From Brassica napus (taxonomy: Eukaryota > Streptophyta > Magnoliopsida > Brassicales > Brassicaceae), in contig NC_063452.1 of NCBI RefSeq assembly GCF_020379485.1, forward strand, positions 34,681,608 through 34,745,607: a stretch of DNA of 64,000 nucleotides. The letters run 5' to 3'. Position 1 is the first letter of the stretch; each line of letters opens with the position of its first letter. The translations under genes and the position numbers were made by a program. Below are positions 12,146 to 23,377 of this stretch, one piece after another. Below the pieces are notes generated by a model, which did not search any database, was not told the origin of the DNA, and saw only the letters and a program-made list of their open reading frames with translations.

Positions 12146-13080
12146 GTGCGGCAAGGGAAGATTGATCTCCATCTGGGGGACATAGTCATGCAGTTCGAGA
12201 TGGATGAGCTGCTGAAGAAGCCGATGCTGGATGGACAGACCTTCGAGGTTGATGAAGGGATTGATCCACTGCAACCTCGCGAAGGGATGATCGAGGAGAT
12301 TCTTACAGAAGATCCACTCGAGCTTGCACTAGTAAGAGCTGATGCCGAGCAGAGTGTCATGAACATTGACGCAGATGGGTATGCTAAGATGCTTGACTCC
12401 GCAAGGAGTATGGGAAGAATGGTGGCGAGTCTAAGTCTAGGGGAAGAGAGAAACAAGGACGAGAACACTCCAACTGGAGCGACCCCTTTACCGAACTCGC
12501 CTGTTCCGCCGAACCTACCTGATGATCCCTGGAGCGAGTTGAAGGCTCCCAAGGTTGAGCTAAAACCCCTTCCCAAGGGGCTCAGGTACGCTTTCTTAGG
12601 TCCTAATTCCACTTACCCTGTCATTGTGAACGCTGAACTCAAAAATGTGGAAACTGCATTGCTTTTGTGTGAGCTTAGGAAGTATCGTAAGGCATTAGGA
12701 TATTCACTAGCTGACATACCTGGCATCTCACCTGATTTATGCATGCATAAAATACACCTAGAAGATGAATCAATGACTTCTGTTGAACATCAGAGGAGGT
12801 TAAACCCGAATCTAAAAGATGTTGTTAAGAAAGAGATAATGAAACTTCTTGAAGAGGGTGTGATCTATGCCATATCTGATAATAAGTTCTTTAGCCATGT
12901 TCATGTAGTACCTAAGAAACATGGGATCACTGTTATCACAAATAAAAAGAATGAATTGATCCCTACTAGAACAGTGACAGGACATCGCATGTGCATTGAT
13001 TTCAGAAAATTAAATGCAGCCACTAGAAAGGATCACTTTCCATTTCCCTTCATTGATCAAATGCTTGAGAGATTGGCTAA
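12146..13080 (+). pseudogene. Athila reverse transcriptase, N-terminal part
   Basis: A linker (Pro/Glu-rich, 12240-12560) leads to the RT fingers: [64 protein letters not shown]. The domain stops at about 13080, in the middle of the palm, because foreign minus-strand DNA begins there; it resumes at 13587. From about 12600 the sequence looks less GC-rich than what precedes it, so the patch and this segment could share an origin; this is inference. Confidence 0.88.
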
Positions 13081-13565
13081 CCACCCATATTTGCCAGGGA
13101 TCTCTTTATCGTCCATGGGTTCTTTCTCTTAAGCTCATATAACTCCACCCTCTGTTCTGGTGTGAGTATGCTTTCATCAAAGGGTGGTGGCTCCACATAT
13201 GTCCAATCTTCAGTGTGATCTTCAAATGTGTGTTCCTCTTCTTGTGGTAACGCAGAGTAGCTCAAAGCCATCATTGCAAATAACAAAAGCTAGAATAAAT
13301 GGTTAGTAGCTATACAAAGCAACACAAAGCAAAAGAAAATAAAGCTTAATCTCAAGAAAGTTTGAAATCCTAGTGACAAATCTACTTAGTTCCCCGGCAA
13401 CGGCGCCAAAATGATTAATGCGTTTAAGGACACACCAAATAACCTAATGTGCCAACAATACCACAATCGAATGGTATGTCATTGTAGCATTTTAGGATCG
13501 AATCCACAAGGAACTAATGATCTATAACACCAAGAATACACAAACTTTCCTAATCTAAGCAAACA
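13081..13565 (-). mobile_element. inverted fragment of another Athila-like element inside RT
   Basis: Read on the minus strand, it has an LTR end (TAATCA at about 13412), a perfect Athila-type primer-binding site TGGCGCCGTTGCCGGGGA (13408-13391), an untranslated leader, and an ATG-started frame (13286-13077) with the motif [20 protein letters not shown]. So it is the 5' end of a second element, captured backwards. No target duplication surrounds it. It replaces about 20-25 bases of the palm-coding sequence instead of simply interrupting it. Confidence 0.8.
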
Positions 13566-13586
13566 ATCAGGAGAAGACGACGTTAT

Positions 13587-15947
13587 TCAGGTTTCTTTCA
13601 GATCCCTATCAATCCAGACGATCAGGAGAAGACGACTTTCACATGCCCATACAGAACGTACGCATACAGGAGAATGCCATTCGGCCTGTGCAATGCGCCA
13701 GCAACATTTCAGCACTGCATGATGTCGATCTTTACTGACCTGATTGAAGATATTATGGAGGTTTTCATGGATGATTTCAATGTCTATGGAAGCTCCTTTA
13801 GTTTCTGTTTGTCAAACTTGTGCAGGGTACTCAAAAGGTGTGAGGAGAAACAACTGGTGCTCAATTGGGAGAAGTGCCACTTCATGGTCAGAGATGGGAT
13901 TGTTCTAGGGCATAAGATCTCCGAGAAAGGCATTGAGGTGGATAAGGCAAAGGTCGAGGTGATGATGAGCTTGCAACCACCAACAACTGTGAAAGCTATC
14001 AGAAGCTTCTTGGGTCACGCATGGTTTTACAGGAGGTTCATCCAGGATTTCTCAAAAATAGCGAGACCACTCACCAGACTGCTCTGCAAGGAGATCAAGT
14101 TTGATTTCGACAGCGAGTGCTTAGCTGCGTTCCACACGATCAAAGGAGCTCTAGTCAGCACACCTGTTGTACAACCGCCAGACTGGGATCTCCCTATTGA
14201 GATCATGACTGATGCTAGCGACTTTGCAGTTGGAGCAGTCCTTGGGCAGCGCAATGATAAGAAACTTCATGTGATCTATTACGCAAGCAAAACCATGGAT
14301 GAACCTCATTGCAGATATGCTACGACTGAGAAGGAACTCCTGGCTATTGTTTTTGCATTCGAGAAGTTCAGATCCTACCTGGTGGGATCGAAGGTGATTG
14401 TGCCAACAGACCATGCTGCTCTTAAGTACTTGCTCAGAAAGAAGGATGCAAAACCGATGTTGTTGACGTGGATTCTTCTTCTCCAAGAATTTGATCACGA
14501 GATACAAGACAAAAAGGGAGTCGAGAATGGGGTTGCAGACCACTTGTCCAGAATGAAGATTGAGGACGACACATCCCTTGATGAAGAACACACAGTGGAA
14601 CACGTCAACGCTATTGGTCTGCGCTTCGCGGAACATCCCCTGAGCATAACATCCGATTGTTCTCGCGTACCGGAACAACCAGTAGCCGCGATCCAAAAGC
14701 AGTACTCTCACCTCCCCTGGTTTGCTGAGATTGCGAACTTCCTAGCTGTTGAAAAGGAACCACTTAAGTTCACTGGAAACGAGAAGAGGAAATTCTTAAG
14801 AGAGGCGAGGCAGTATGTTTGGGATGAACCATACTTGTACAAACATTGCAAGTATGGCATATTCAGAAGGTGTGTTCCAGAGGTAGATATTCCAGGGATT
14901 CTATATCATTGCCATGGTTCCTCTTATGCAGGGCACTTCGCCACATTCAAAACGGTTTCCAAAATCCTCCAAGCAGGTTTCTGGTGGCCAACTATGTTCA
15001 GAGATGCGCACGCCTACATAGCTTGATGCGATGCATGCCAGTGACTTGGGAACATCAGCAAAAGGAATGAGATGGCTCAGAATTACATTTTGCAAGTTGA
15101 GGTGTTCGACTGTTGGGGAGTCGATTTCATGGGACCATTCCCTCCGTCCTTCAAGAACGAGTACATCCTGGTCGCCGTTGACTATTTCTCCCAGTGGGTA
15201 GAAGCAATGGCGAGTCCCAGTAATGATGCAAAAGTGGTGACTAAGATGTTCAGCTCCATCATCTTTCCGAGATTTGGGGTGCCTAGAGTGGTCATTAGCG
15301 ATGGCGGAACACACTTCATCAACAAGGCATTTCAGGGCCTGTTGAAGAAGAATGGGGTGAAACACAAGGTGGCTACTGCTTATCATCCCCAGACGAGTGG
15401 ACAGGTTGAAATTTCCAACAGGGAGGTCAAGATCATTCTCCAGAAAACTGTCAATACCTCGCGCAAGGACTGGTCGCTTAAGCTGGACGATGCTCTCTGG
15501 GCCTACAGAACAGCCTACAAAACGCCGCTAGGGACCACCCCCTATCACCTGGTCTACGGTAAGGCTTGTCATCTTCCTGTCGAGCTCGGATACAAGGCTG
15601 CATGGGCGGTCAAGTTACTGAATTTTGACATCAAGCCAACAACTGAGAAGCGCATGATCCAAGTCCATGAGCTGGAAGAGATAAGGCACCTCGCCTATGA
15701 GAGTTCCAAAATTTATAAAGAGAAGACCAAAGCCTACCATGAAAAACGAATCATTGCCAGACGTTTCGAACCAAACGATAAGGTCTTGCTCTTAAACTCA
15801 AGACATAGGCTGTTCCCAGACAAGCTGAAATCTAGATGGTCCGGACCCTTCACCATTAAGGAAATCAGACCTTACGGAGCTGTTGTGTTGCTGGACAGAA
15901 AGGGAGATGAGTTCATCGTCAATGGTCAGCGCATCAAGCATTGCTGA
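13587..15947 (+). pseudogene. Athila RT palm, RNase H and integrase
   Basis: RT resumes with [17 protein letters not shown] and has the catalytic FMDD box at 13764-13775. RNase H follows ([48 protein letters not shown]). Integrase has the HHCC zinc site at about 14905-15040 ([12 protein letters not shown]...CDAC) and the DDE core: D in GVDFMGP (15123), D in VISDGG and E in GQVEISNRE. Two in-frame TGA codons (15024-15026, 15042-15044) flank CDACQ and replace family Lys/Arg positions. The C-terminus ends cleanly at 15947. Apart from those stops the frame is open. Confidence 0.93.
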
Positions 15948-16045
15948 CTCCACTATCGCAGAGGGTGAAGAAATTCCCCTAAGCGATCCCCCATCAGCCT
16001 GATCAGCTGAGCCAAGTCAAGCTAATGAATTTAACTAAGCGCTTG

Positions 16046-16061
16046 GTGGGAGGCAACCCAC
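16046..16061 (+). promoter_or_regulatory. post-pol hairpin GTGGG-AGGCAA-CCCAC
   Basis: A perfect 5-bp stem with a 6-base loop, about 100 bases after the pol stop, within GCTTGGTGGGAGGCAACCCA. The same hairpin, with one loop change, occurs at 45505-45520 (minus) in the other Athila-like element, also preceded by GTCAAGCTAA. Conservation in otherwise diverged non-coding sequence suggests a function in the RNA; which one is unknown. Confidence 0.55.
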
Positions 16062-16293
16062 TGGTGAGTGTATATATTGTTTTCTATACTCTATTACATT
16101 TCCTTTCAGATTTAGTTTGCAGGTCAAAAACAAGAAAAACCGAACACTTCTGTCAGAACAACCGAATGACTGTTCTCCTAGTTGAACAACCCATCGCCTG
16201 TTCCAGGTAAGTGTCTCGAGCCAAAAAAAAATAAAAAAAATATATATATATAAAAAAAGGGGGGGGGATAAAAGGAAGCTGTTAGGGTTTCGC

Positions 16294-16303
16294 CTATTTA
16301 AGG
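16294..16303 (+). promoter_or_regulatory. possible internal promoter for the 3' ORF
   Basis: CTATTTAAGG, followed by a pyrimidine-rich leader (CTCTACCTCTTTCCCGTCTCACTC). It lies about 180 bases before the splice donor at 16473. A TATA box plus CT-rich leader is typical of plant promoters. The alternative is chance within a 3' untranslated region. Confidence 0.4.
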
Positions 16304-16472
16304 CCTCACTCTACCTCTTTCCCGTCTCACTCACCGTACACCTCCCCACTTGCGAATTAGAGCAATCACCAAAACCTCAATTTTTCATTCATTTTAAGTG
16401 ATTATTGCTTCTAATTTGCTTCGATTTTCGAGTTCTCTCTGTTTTTACAGTCAATTTCCCCCGATTCATAAG

Positions 16473-16904
16473 GTAAGAGGCTCGACAATCACCATACAAA
16501 TTGCGAATTCGGTTTGACAAGTTCATCCTTCTAATCGCTTTGATAGATCGATTCTTGTTGAGAATGACTTGATTTTGATCTCCCCATTTGCTGTTAGGGT
16601 TGAGTTAGAAGATGAACTCATGCTTTCTTTTACTTTAGCGATTTGCGATTTCACTTCTCCATTGATTGAACCGTTTTGATATGTCCTGATCTCAATTGAT
16701 CCTGATCTCAATCAATCTGATTCGATTTACGAGAAGTTGAATTGGTTTAATGAGTTGAGCTGTAGATATTTTTGTTGTTTATTGCGGTTCTTGTCATGTT
16801 GAAGCAATTATGAGTTTCATAAGGAGGAAGTGGAAGTTTTTTTTATTCCGTTTCTTCTTTGCAACTAAAATGGAACTAAGGAATAAAACTTGTTCGCCTT
16901 GCAG
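16473..16904 (+). other. predicted intron directly before the ATHILA ORF-1 start
   Basis: The donor AG|GTAAGAG at 16471-16478 and the acceptor TTGCAG at 16899-16904 fit plant consensus. The interior is T-rich. The acceptor abuts the ATG of the downstream ORF (16905). This would make the 3' ORF the first coding exon of a spliced or internally started mRNA. Confidence 0.5.
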
Positions 16905-18338
16905 ATGCCACGCACTAAGCAATCGGCCAAGAGAACGAGGGTGAACCTCGCGAGCAACACGCCACCGCCGCGAGCAACACGCCACCGCCGCGAGCACAAC
17001 AACCGACCTCCGCGTCCTACCCATGGCCTCATGAACAAGAGGGAGAACCGATTGATCTCAACAGCCCAATGCTTTTAGACTTTAACTGCGAGGGGTGGGA
17101 CAAGGAAACAGCTGGGCGTTACAACTCCCTCCTCAAGGTCGATATCCTACCTACTCGTTTCGGCCATGCGGAAACTCTTGCTGATGGGGATATCTCCCCT
17201 CTGTTATCAGGAACATGAGCTCTACTCAGACCTTGCCCGCCAAGTGCTCGCTACTGCCACCATTACTTACGAGGACTCTTCTGCGCCCTTCTATGCCAAT
17301 TGCTCCTTCTCATTCATGGCTGATGGAGAGTATTGCTCACTGTACCTCGACAAACTTAACGAAATCTATGAGATCGCGAATGAGCCGATAGGGGTAGCAG
17401 TGGCAAAAAAGTTAGCCCCATCAAACGCCTTCTGGGACTTCATCGCGAATGGGAATTTCACACCTGGCAAAGCCTACCAGTCGCAGATCAGGAACCCGAC
17501 ACTTAGAGTCATTGCAAAGATCATTTCAAACCTCCTGTTCGCCAAGGATCAGACTTCCAAAGTGACAAACGGGGAGCTGCAAACCCTGTATGCAGGTATT
17601 GAGGATGAGATCCGCGCTTCAGAGTCTGGCCTTCCAATTCAGAAGGTCAAAACGAACCCAGGCTTTCATTTCATCACCATGCTTTGCGAGAGGAGGCAGT
17701 GTCTTATGCACGGTTCGAACAAGAAGGACAAAAGCGGTAGCTTGCTCACGCCGCTCTTCAAGCATTTCGGCATTGATCTCAGCAAATACAAGGTGAACAC
17801 GGAGATTCAGTACCTTGACATCAAGTACCTTATGGCGTGCCACATCATGCGAGATGAGGATACCTACAGCTTGTTCGACAAGGAGGGTACCCAGCTGTTC
17901 ACCAAGCTGCCTCACCCCGAGATCACCAGGCTCAGCGTGTTCGACAACATACGCTTCCTCCCACCACCCGAGCTCCTATCCACTGATCCTCGTGCTGCTG
18001 CACCTGACGCGAATATGGAGGATGTCGAGGACATTACCCCAGAAGCTGACCCATCATACGACCTCGGAGAGCTGGCGGATGTGACAGATGATCAGCCTTA
18101 CCGACGTTGGATGGTTGACTCGCAGCGGAAGAACAACAGTCTCATGCGGAGGATCCTCCATCTTGTTACCGGCGGCTGCATTGGCGGAAGTAACCAGCGA
18201 CAGTCACCAGCAGCGCAGACCCAACGACCACACCGTCCAGGCAAGGAGCCTATGGGAACAGGCCCTTCAACTGAGGAGGTTCATCGCTCGCGCAACAAAT
18301 GTTCGCTTGATCCAGCCAAGAGCGGCGAGTCCGATTGA
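16905..18338 (+). pseudogene. ATHILA ORF-1-type protein (3' ORF, env position)
   Basis: This gene sits between pol and the 3' LTR, where some Athila elements have an envelope-like gene. The sequence instead matches the Arabidopsis retrotransposon ORF-1 family (PF03078 by recognition). It starts with a basic segment (MPRTKQSAKRTR) and has LNSPMLLDFNCEGWD, then YSDLARQVLATATITY, ANCSFSFMADGEYCSL, NPTLRVIAKIISNLLFAKDQTSKVTNGEL and an acidic then basic C-terminus. A 20-bp tandem duplication (16959-16998) shifts the frame, and about 40 bases appear lost near 17190. From 17166 the frame is open for 390 codons. No signal peptide or membrane segment is visible, so I would not call it an envelope. Confidence 0.8.
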
Positions 18339-19848
18339 GTCCACCAGGACTTTTCTCTATCCATTGTTTTATCCATCTGAACTTTTTATCTATTTGCTGT
18401 GTATTTGGCTGACTCCGATTTGATGTCACACCAGGGATGGTGTGAATTAAGTCTGGCGGAAGCACTTGTTTGTGTGCTGCTACTCTATGTTTTTATTTCT
18501 GAGTAAGTCCCTATGTCATTTGGATGTTTTATTGAGTCAGTTTAGGATCGAGTCAGCTAAAACTCTTGCGGGAATTTGGACCTTGTGTTGTGATAATCTT
18601 TTAACCACCTCGTGCTCTAACATCCTTATCCAGTGACCTTAGCAGTGATAAAAGACCCACACTTGGACCTGGAACACCCCTGACTTATTTCATTTGATTC
18701 TCCAGAAGCTCTCAACTGATCAGGTTACACTGGGTAGACTCAACTCCACCTAACTTGAATCTAATCGTGACTGAAATTCTTCTTGTTATGGGCACTAAAT
18801 CAGGGAAACGAGACTTACACTCAGGACTTCTTACTCTTTTTACCAATCTTGCTGATCCTGAGTGGCTAGCTCATCTTTAGCTAGTTTCCACCTTGCGCCT
18901 AAGCCTTTATTTTCACCCTCATGCACTCTGTTTTTCAGTGTCATATGTGCAGATATGTGCAAAAGGGTCGGAGAGGAAATGATCGACGCAGCCTCTTACT
19001 CGTTAATGCCATACATTCAGAGAAGAGAGATCAAACATGAAGAGAACAGTCGATGAGACCATGCTCTAACAAGAGAACAGTCTATGGGTGCATGTTCTAA
19101 CCAGAGGAACAATGGCGACCAGTGAGAAACAAAAGAATAGACCACCAATGGCTGCAAAACATTCATTATGTTGCCTCTCCCTTGCAACCCCATCACCTTG
19201 TAAAAAAACTATATATATATATATATATATATTTTTTGTTTTTATGGTGATGGAGATGGGGAAGGTGAATCCGAAAAATACACGCCACTGGGAAGGTTGA
19301 GCAAGGAGTTGGTACCAATTTTTGAGGAGTAGGCAAAGGAAGTCAAGAACTGAAGAACAATCCCACAGTTGATCCGAAGGAGAGAACAACTGGACCCGTG
19401 AAGCAGAAACGAGTAAGGGCTGTGGACATCAATGGATTCGTCCTCTCCTGCTATTTTGTGCGATATCCTGCATCCACTTAAAATTGGTAGCCCCTAAACA
19501 CTTTTAGCTCCACCATGAAATAGCCTGTTCTTTACCTAGCCCGTCTACCCTGAATAGTGCCTGTGATGAGAAGCTCACGCTGTTCTTAATTGAATTTAAG
19601 GAGTTTTGTCTCGATAGTGTACCCTTTTTCAGGTATGAGATACATAGTATGGAGCTGATTTTCGAACAGCGATCGTGGGTGTTCTAGTAAGGGTGTGTGG
19701 TCTGAGTCTACAGCTTGTATGGTTCAGAGATGTGTCGTAAGAGTATGGTTAATGAGGACAGGTGAGTTTCCACTCTTTCAAACCTTTCTCCCTGCTCTTG
19801 AGGCTTGGCCTTGTTCGAGGACAAACAAGGATCTAAGTCTAGGGGAAT
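18339..19848 (+). other. Athila 3' untranslated region with polypurine tract
   Basis: No coding content. It holds an AT microsatellite (about 19209-19232) and several short direct repeats such as GAGAACAGTC (about 19035-19085). The polypurine tract is weak: AAGTCTAGGGGAAT directly before the 3' LTR at 19849. Confidence 0.7.
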
Positions 19849-20984
19849 TGATATATGGTGTTTTTAATACCATTATATGTGTGCTTTGAGTTAATTCTCA
19901 GTCCTAATTCTTGCTTATTTGGTATCATTCCAGGTTTGGAGCAGGTGAAAGAGCAAATAAGAGAGTTCCATGAAGAAAGATGTCATTTTGGAATATCCGA
20001 CGTAGAACAGCCAGTTAGACCAATCCAAAGGTTGTTCCCGAAGAGAACAAGCGTCTCACTGTTCCCGATCACTAAGGAAATTTCCAAGATTTTGGAAGTT
20101 TGCCCTAGATTCCATCTCTTCTCTCTTTACCACCGGAGCCTCCATATAAAAAGCCGATCCTATCATTTCTTTTGACTATGCTAGTTTTGGCAAGAAACCT
20201 AGAACTATTTTGGCAATTTAGCAACTTGTAAGGGAGAAGGCTTCATCTCTCATTTTCACGAGAAGATCATCCTGAACCCTTGTCTTTCTACTTTATTTTA
20301 TATGCAGTATTATTCAGAAATCATGTCTGTATCTCTTTGCTTTATGATTGAGTAATCGGCTAAGCTTGCTTAGGGTTTTAGGGTGTCAATCGCATGAGCT
20401 AAACGCAAATAAGTGATTTTAATTGTTCTTCATTCATATTGTTCTTACTGCTTGCATTGAATTGATCACTTAATGTTTGATCTCAAGTTTAATCACCTAG
20501 CTAACCGCTTAGGAGATAAATTGACATATATTGAATGAGCTTAATATCCCTAATCAGCGAGAGTAGATATTAGGGTATTAAGTGAACTAATCGGACCTGA
20601 TCTCTAAGGCTTGCTATCGCGTCTTGTTCCAAGTGAGAGGTTAGGACTCAAGACCGATCAGCAAAGGGAACAAGTCCACGATAGTGGATTGTTCTAGCCG
20701 AGTGATCCGAGTTCTAGACTACACCTCATTGCACTTAAATAGTTGTTTGGTTCCGCATTGACACCTGTTGAACAACCCTTAGCCGGCTTTCATTTAAATT
20801 GAATTTGAATCTCTAGTTATTCTAGTTACTTGTGTCGCCATTCATTTTAAAAACCCCACTTGTTTCCCAGTTTAATATTGAACTCATAACAGTAAAGAGT
20901 AAACTGGTCCTCTGGATTGAATCTCAAATATTACAATTACCACTGTTAACTTGACAGTAGCAAAGATTCATTTTTAATCTATCA
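19849..20984 (+). repeat. 3' LTR of the Athila element
   Basis: Starts TGATATATGG and ends ATCTATCA. It is collinear with 8509-9643, with scattered substitutions and no large indels. It is followed by the GAGGA duplication and then hAT transposase sequence. Confidence 0.93.
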
Positions 20985-23357
20985 GAGGACGTTGCGATTC
21001 CTTTCCCTTTGTTGTTCTTAGCAGAAGTAAGAGTCTTTGCTCCTCTAGTAGTGTAGTCTGGTTCTTCAGCTCCTACTGCCTCACTCACCACACTCCAAGT
21101 CAGGTCCTCATCATCATGAACGAAAGCATCATCTTCATCATTGGAGGAGTTCCCGCCCATCTTGCCCATTAACCACTCGTTGCTGTTATCAATTTGCTCC
21201 AACAGAATTGGATCCTTTGCATAATTTCTCTTCATCCTAAGCTGCAAAGCCCGATTGTACTTGACAAACACCATGTCATTCAATCGGCTTTGAGCTAATC
21301 TGTTCCTTCTCTTAGTGTGTAGCTATTAATAATCAAAGTAAGTCATACATATGAATAGCATTAAGTTAACTGTAAATTTAGAAAAATCTCAATGACCTAC
21401 ATGCTGAAAAACTCCCCAATTTCTTTCACAGCCACTTGCACTGCATGTTAGACTAAGGACTTTGACAACAAAATCTCTGAGATTAAGAGCTGAGCTTCCG
21501 TAAGTTGACCACCAATCAGCTATAAAGACATACAAGAATACACTAGCATTCTTAAGCACTTCTAGCTGGAAATGAAATGTTGCAAAGCTGAAAACAGAGA
21601 GTTATTATCTGGAAACTTCATCTCCCTTTGCCTAACAGACATGGGAAGACCAAAGAGCCCACTTGCATTCTTAAACACTTCAAGCTCAACCATGATCCTG
21701 TCTTGAACAACACCGTCTCGAACCAGCCTTATGATGCAGTTATACAATCTAGTTTCCACTTCTTCACAATAAACATCAGCATGATGGGAATAATGAACAT
21801 ATCGATTGAGGAAGTAACCTGCTGCGGGAAGTGGTTGATGTAGCTGACAGTCCCATTGTCTGTCTATCATCTCAAACACCTTCTCATACTTCTCCTTCTT
21901 CCCTTTGAAATTCTTAGCAATAGCTTCTTTTGCCCTATCCATAGCAGCGTAGATGTACCCCATTGGTGGTTTCTTCTCACCATCAACCATTCGGAGTACC
22001 TTCACTAAGGGAGAAGTTAGCTTCAGAGCATAAGCTATGTTCCTCCAGAAGCTCTCTTGAAGAATATACTGCTTCAGCTTCCTCGCTCTTGCTTCCTTAG
22101 GCCATTTCGATTTGTTCCATTCCTCTGAGGTCACCATCTTCTTCAAATTGGCTTGCTGAAGGTGAAACTGAGTCATGGTGGTGAAACTGAGTCATCGTGA
22201 TGAAAGAAGTTGCGAATCTTGTTACAGCCGGCCTGTGCAAGTTCCTTTTCTCTGTGAACCTCCTCATCATGTTCACAAGTGGTACACGACAATAGATGTA
22301 TGCATTGATAAACATGCACTTCTTCATCGCACTCTTCACTGCCTCTATCTTTCCAATGTCCTCCAGTATCAAATCAAGGCAGTGTGCAGCACAAGGAGTC
22401 CATAAGAGATGTGGACGTTTTGCTTCAAGAAGTTTCCCCGCCTTCACGTAGTTGGAGGCGTTATCAGTAACAACCTGAACAACGTTCATCTCTCAACTTC
22501 CTCAACCATATCATCGAGTAGCTTGAACAACATTGTAGCATCTTTCACAACTTCAGAAACCTCTTTTGACCTGATGAACACCGAGCCTTTTGGTGTGTTA
22601 ACCAGAAAGTTGACGATGTCCTTCTGCACCACAGAATCACGCCATCCATCAGACATGATTGAGCATCCTTTCACTGCCCACTCCTCCCTATTAGGAACCA
22701 GCGCAGCTTGAACATTGGCGACTTCAATTTGAAGTAAAGGATACCGGAGCTCATACTGAGAAGGCAGCTTCAACCCCATACGATACTGGCCGATCAGTTC
22801 TGTCATTTTCATGAAATTGTCATGAGAAGCAGCATTGAAAGGAATCCCAACATCATAGAACCACCTTGCTATGGCTCCACACACATTGTCTCTTAAGTCT
22901 TTGTCACAAGGTCCAAACACCCCTTTCATATCCTTTCTGCCTTTCAAGACGCCAGGAGGCAGTGACATCACGAACTTATCCAAAGGACCACGGCTCTTCC
23001 TCTTGGTAGCCTTTCGTATTGGCTGATCACCATCCAAGTCGACATCATCTTCATGTACGACAGGTTGGTACTTCATTGTGAGAGCTGCTCTTTCTTCAGC
23101 TCTTCTGGTGATGTAATTCTCCAGCCAACTCTGACATGTTCTGGAAAGATTGGACACTTCCTTGCATTCTTGTACCTGCCAACAAGATGTTATTTCAACC
23201 GTGAAATTCCAACAGTTAACACCTTGTAGCAGAAGATACACTTCCAGTGGTTGACGTTATTGTTAACCATGGTTCAATACTTTCTTCCCGGATCCACTTG
23301 CTGGCCTACTCCTTGAGACCCTCTTCCTTGAGATGATCCAGCTCCAGCGTCAGACAT
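20985..23357 (-). pseudogene. hAT transposase (BED finger, DUF659, dimerisation domain)
   Basis: hAT transposases cut and paste their element using an RNase H-like core. From the ATG (23357) on the minus strand: a Gly/Ser-rich start, a TGA, then a BED zinc finger (WKCIFC ... HL about 18 residues later) with an in-frame TAA. After a frameshift comes a basic linker (RKATKRKSRGPLDKF). The DUF659 block follows (VCGAIARWFYDVGIPFNA, IMSDGWRD). A one-base shift near 22488 precedes VVTDNASNYVKAGKLL and WTPCAAHCLDLILEDI. A 19-bp tandem duplication (22161-22198) shifts the frame at RFATSFITMTQFH. The C-terminal dimerisation motif (DWWSTYGSSALNLRDFVVKVLSLTCSASGCERNWGVFQH, about 21395-21515) precedes a GT-AG intron (21323-21400). 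The last exon is cut by Athila and finishes at 8371. Confidence 0.92.
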
Positions 23358-23377
23358 GATCACAACTACAACATAGA

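Larger units (their letters stand above)
8509..20984 (+). mobile_element. Athila-clade Ty3/gypsy LTR retrotransposon
   Basis: Two LTRs of about 1.13 kb (8509-9643 and 19849-20984) start TGATA or TCATA and end TATCA. A 5-bp duplication GAGGA flanks the element (8504-8508 and 20985-20989). The primer-binding site TGGCGCCGTTGC...GGGGA follows the 5' LTR. Order: gag, protease, RT, RNase H, integrase, then a separate ATHILA ORF-1-type gene before the 3' LTR, which is the Athila layout. Stops, frameshifts and a foreign patch in RT make it non-functional. By eye the LTRs differ at about a dozen sites in their first 190 bp, so the insertion is not very recent. Confidence 0.93.

Noticed and set aside
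16905..18338. Envelope protein of Athila
   Set aside because: The position fits, but no signal peptide, membrane helix or glycosylation-rich ectodomain is visible; the sequence matches the ORF-1 family.
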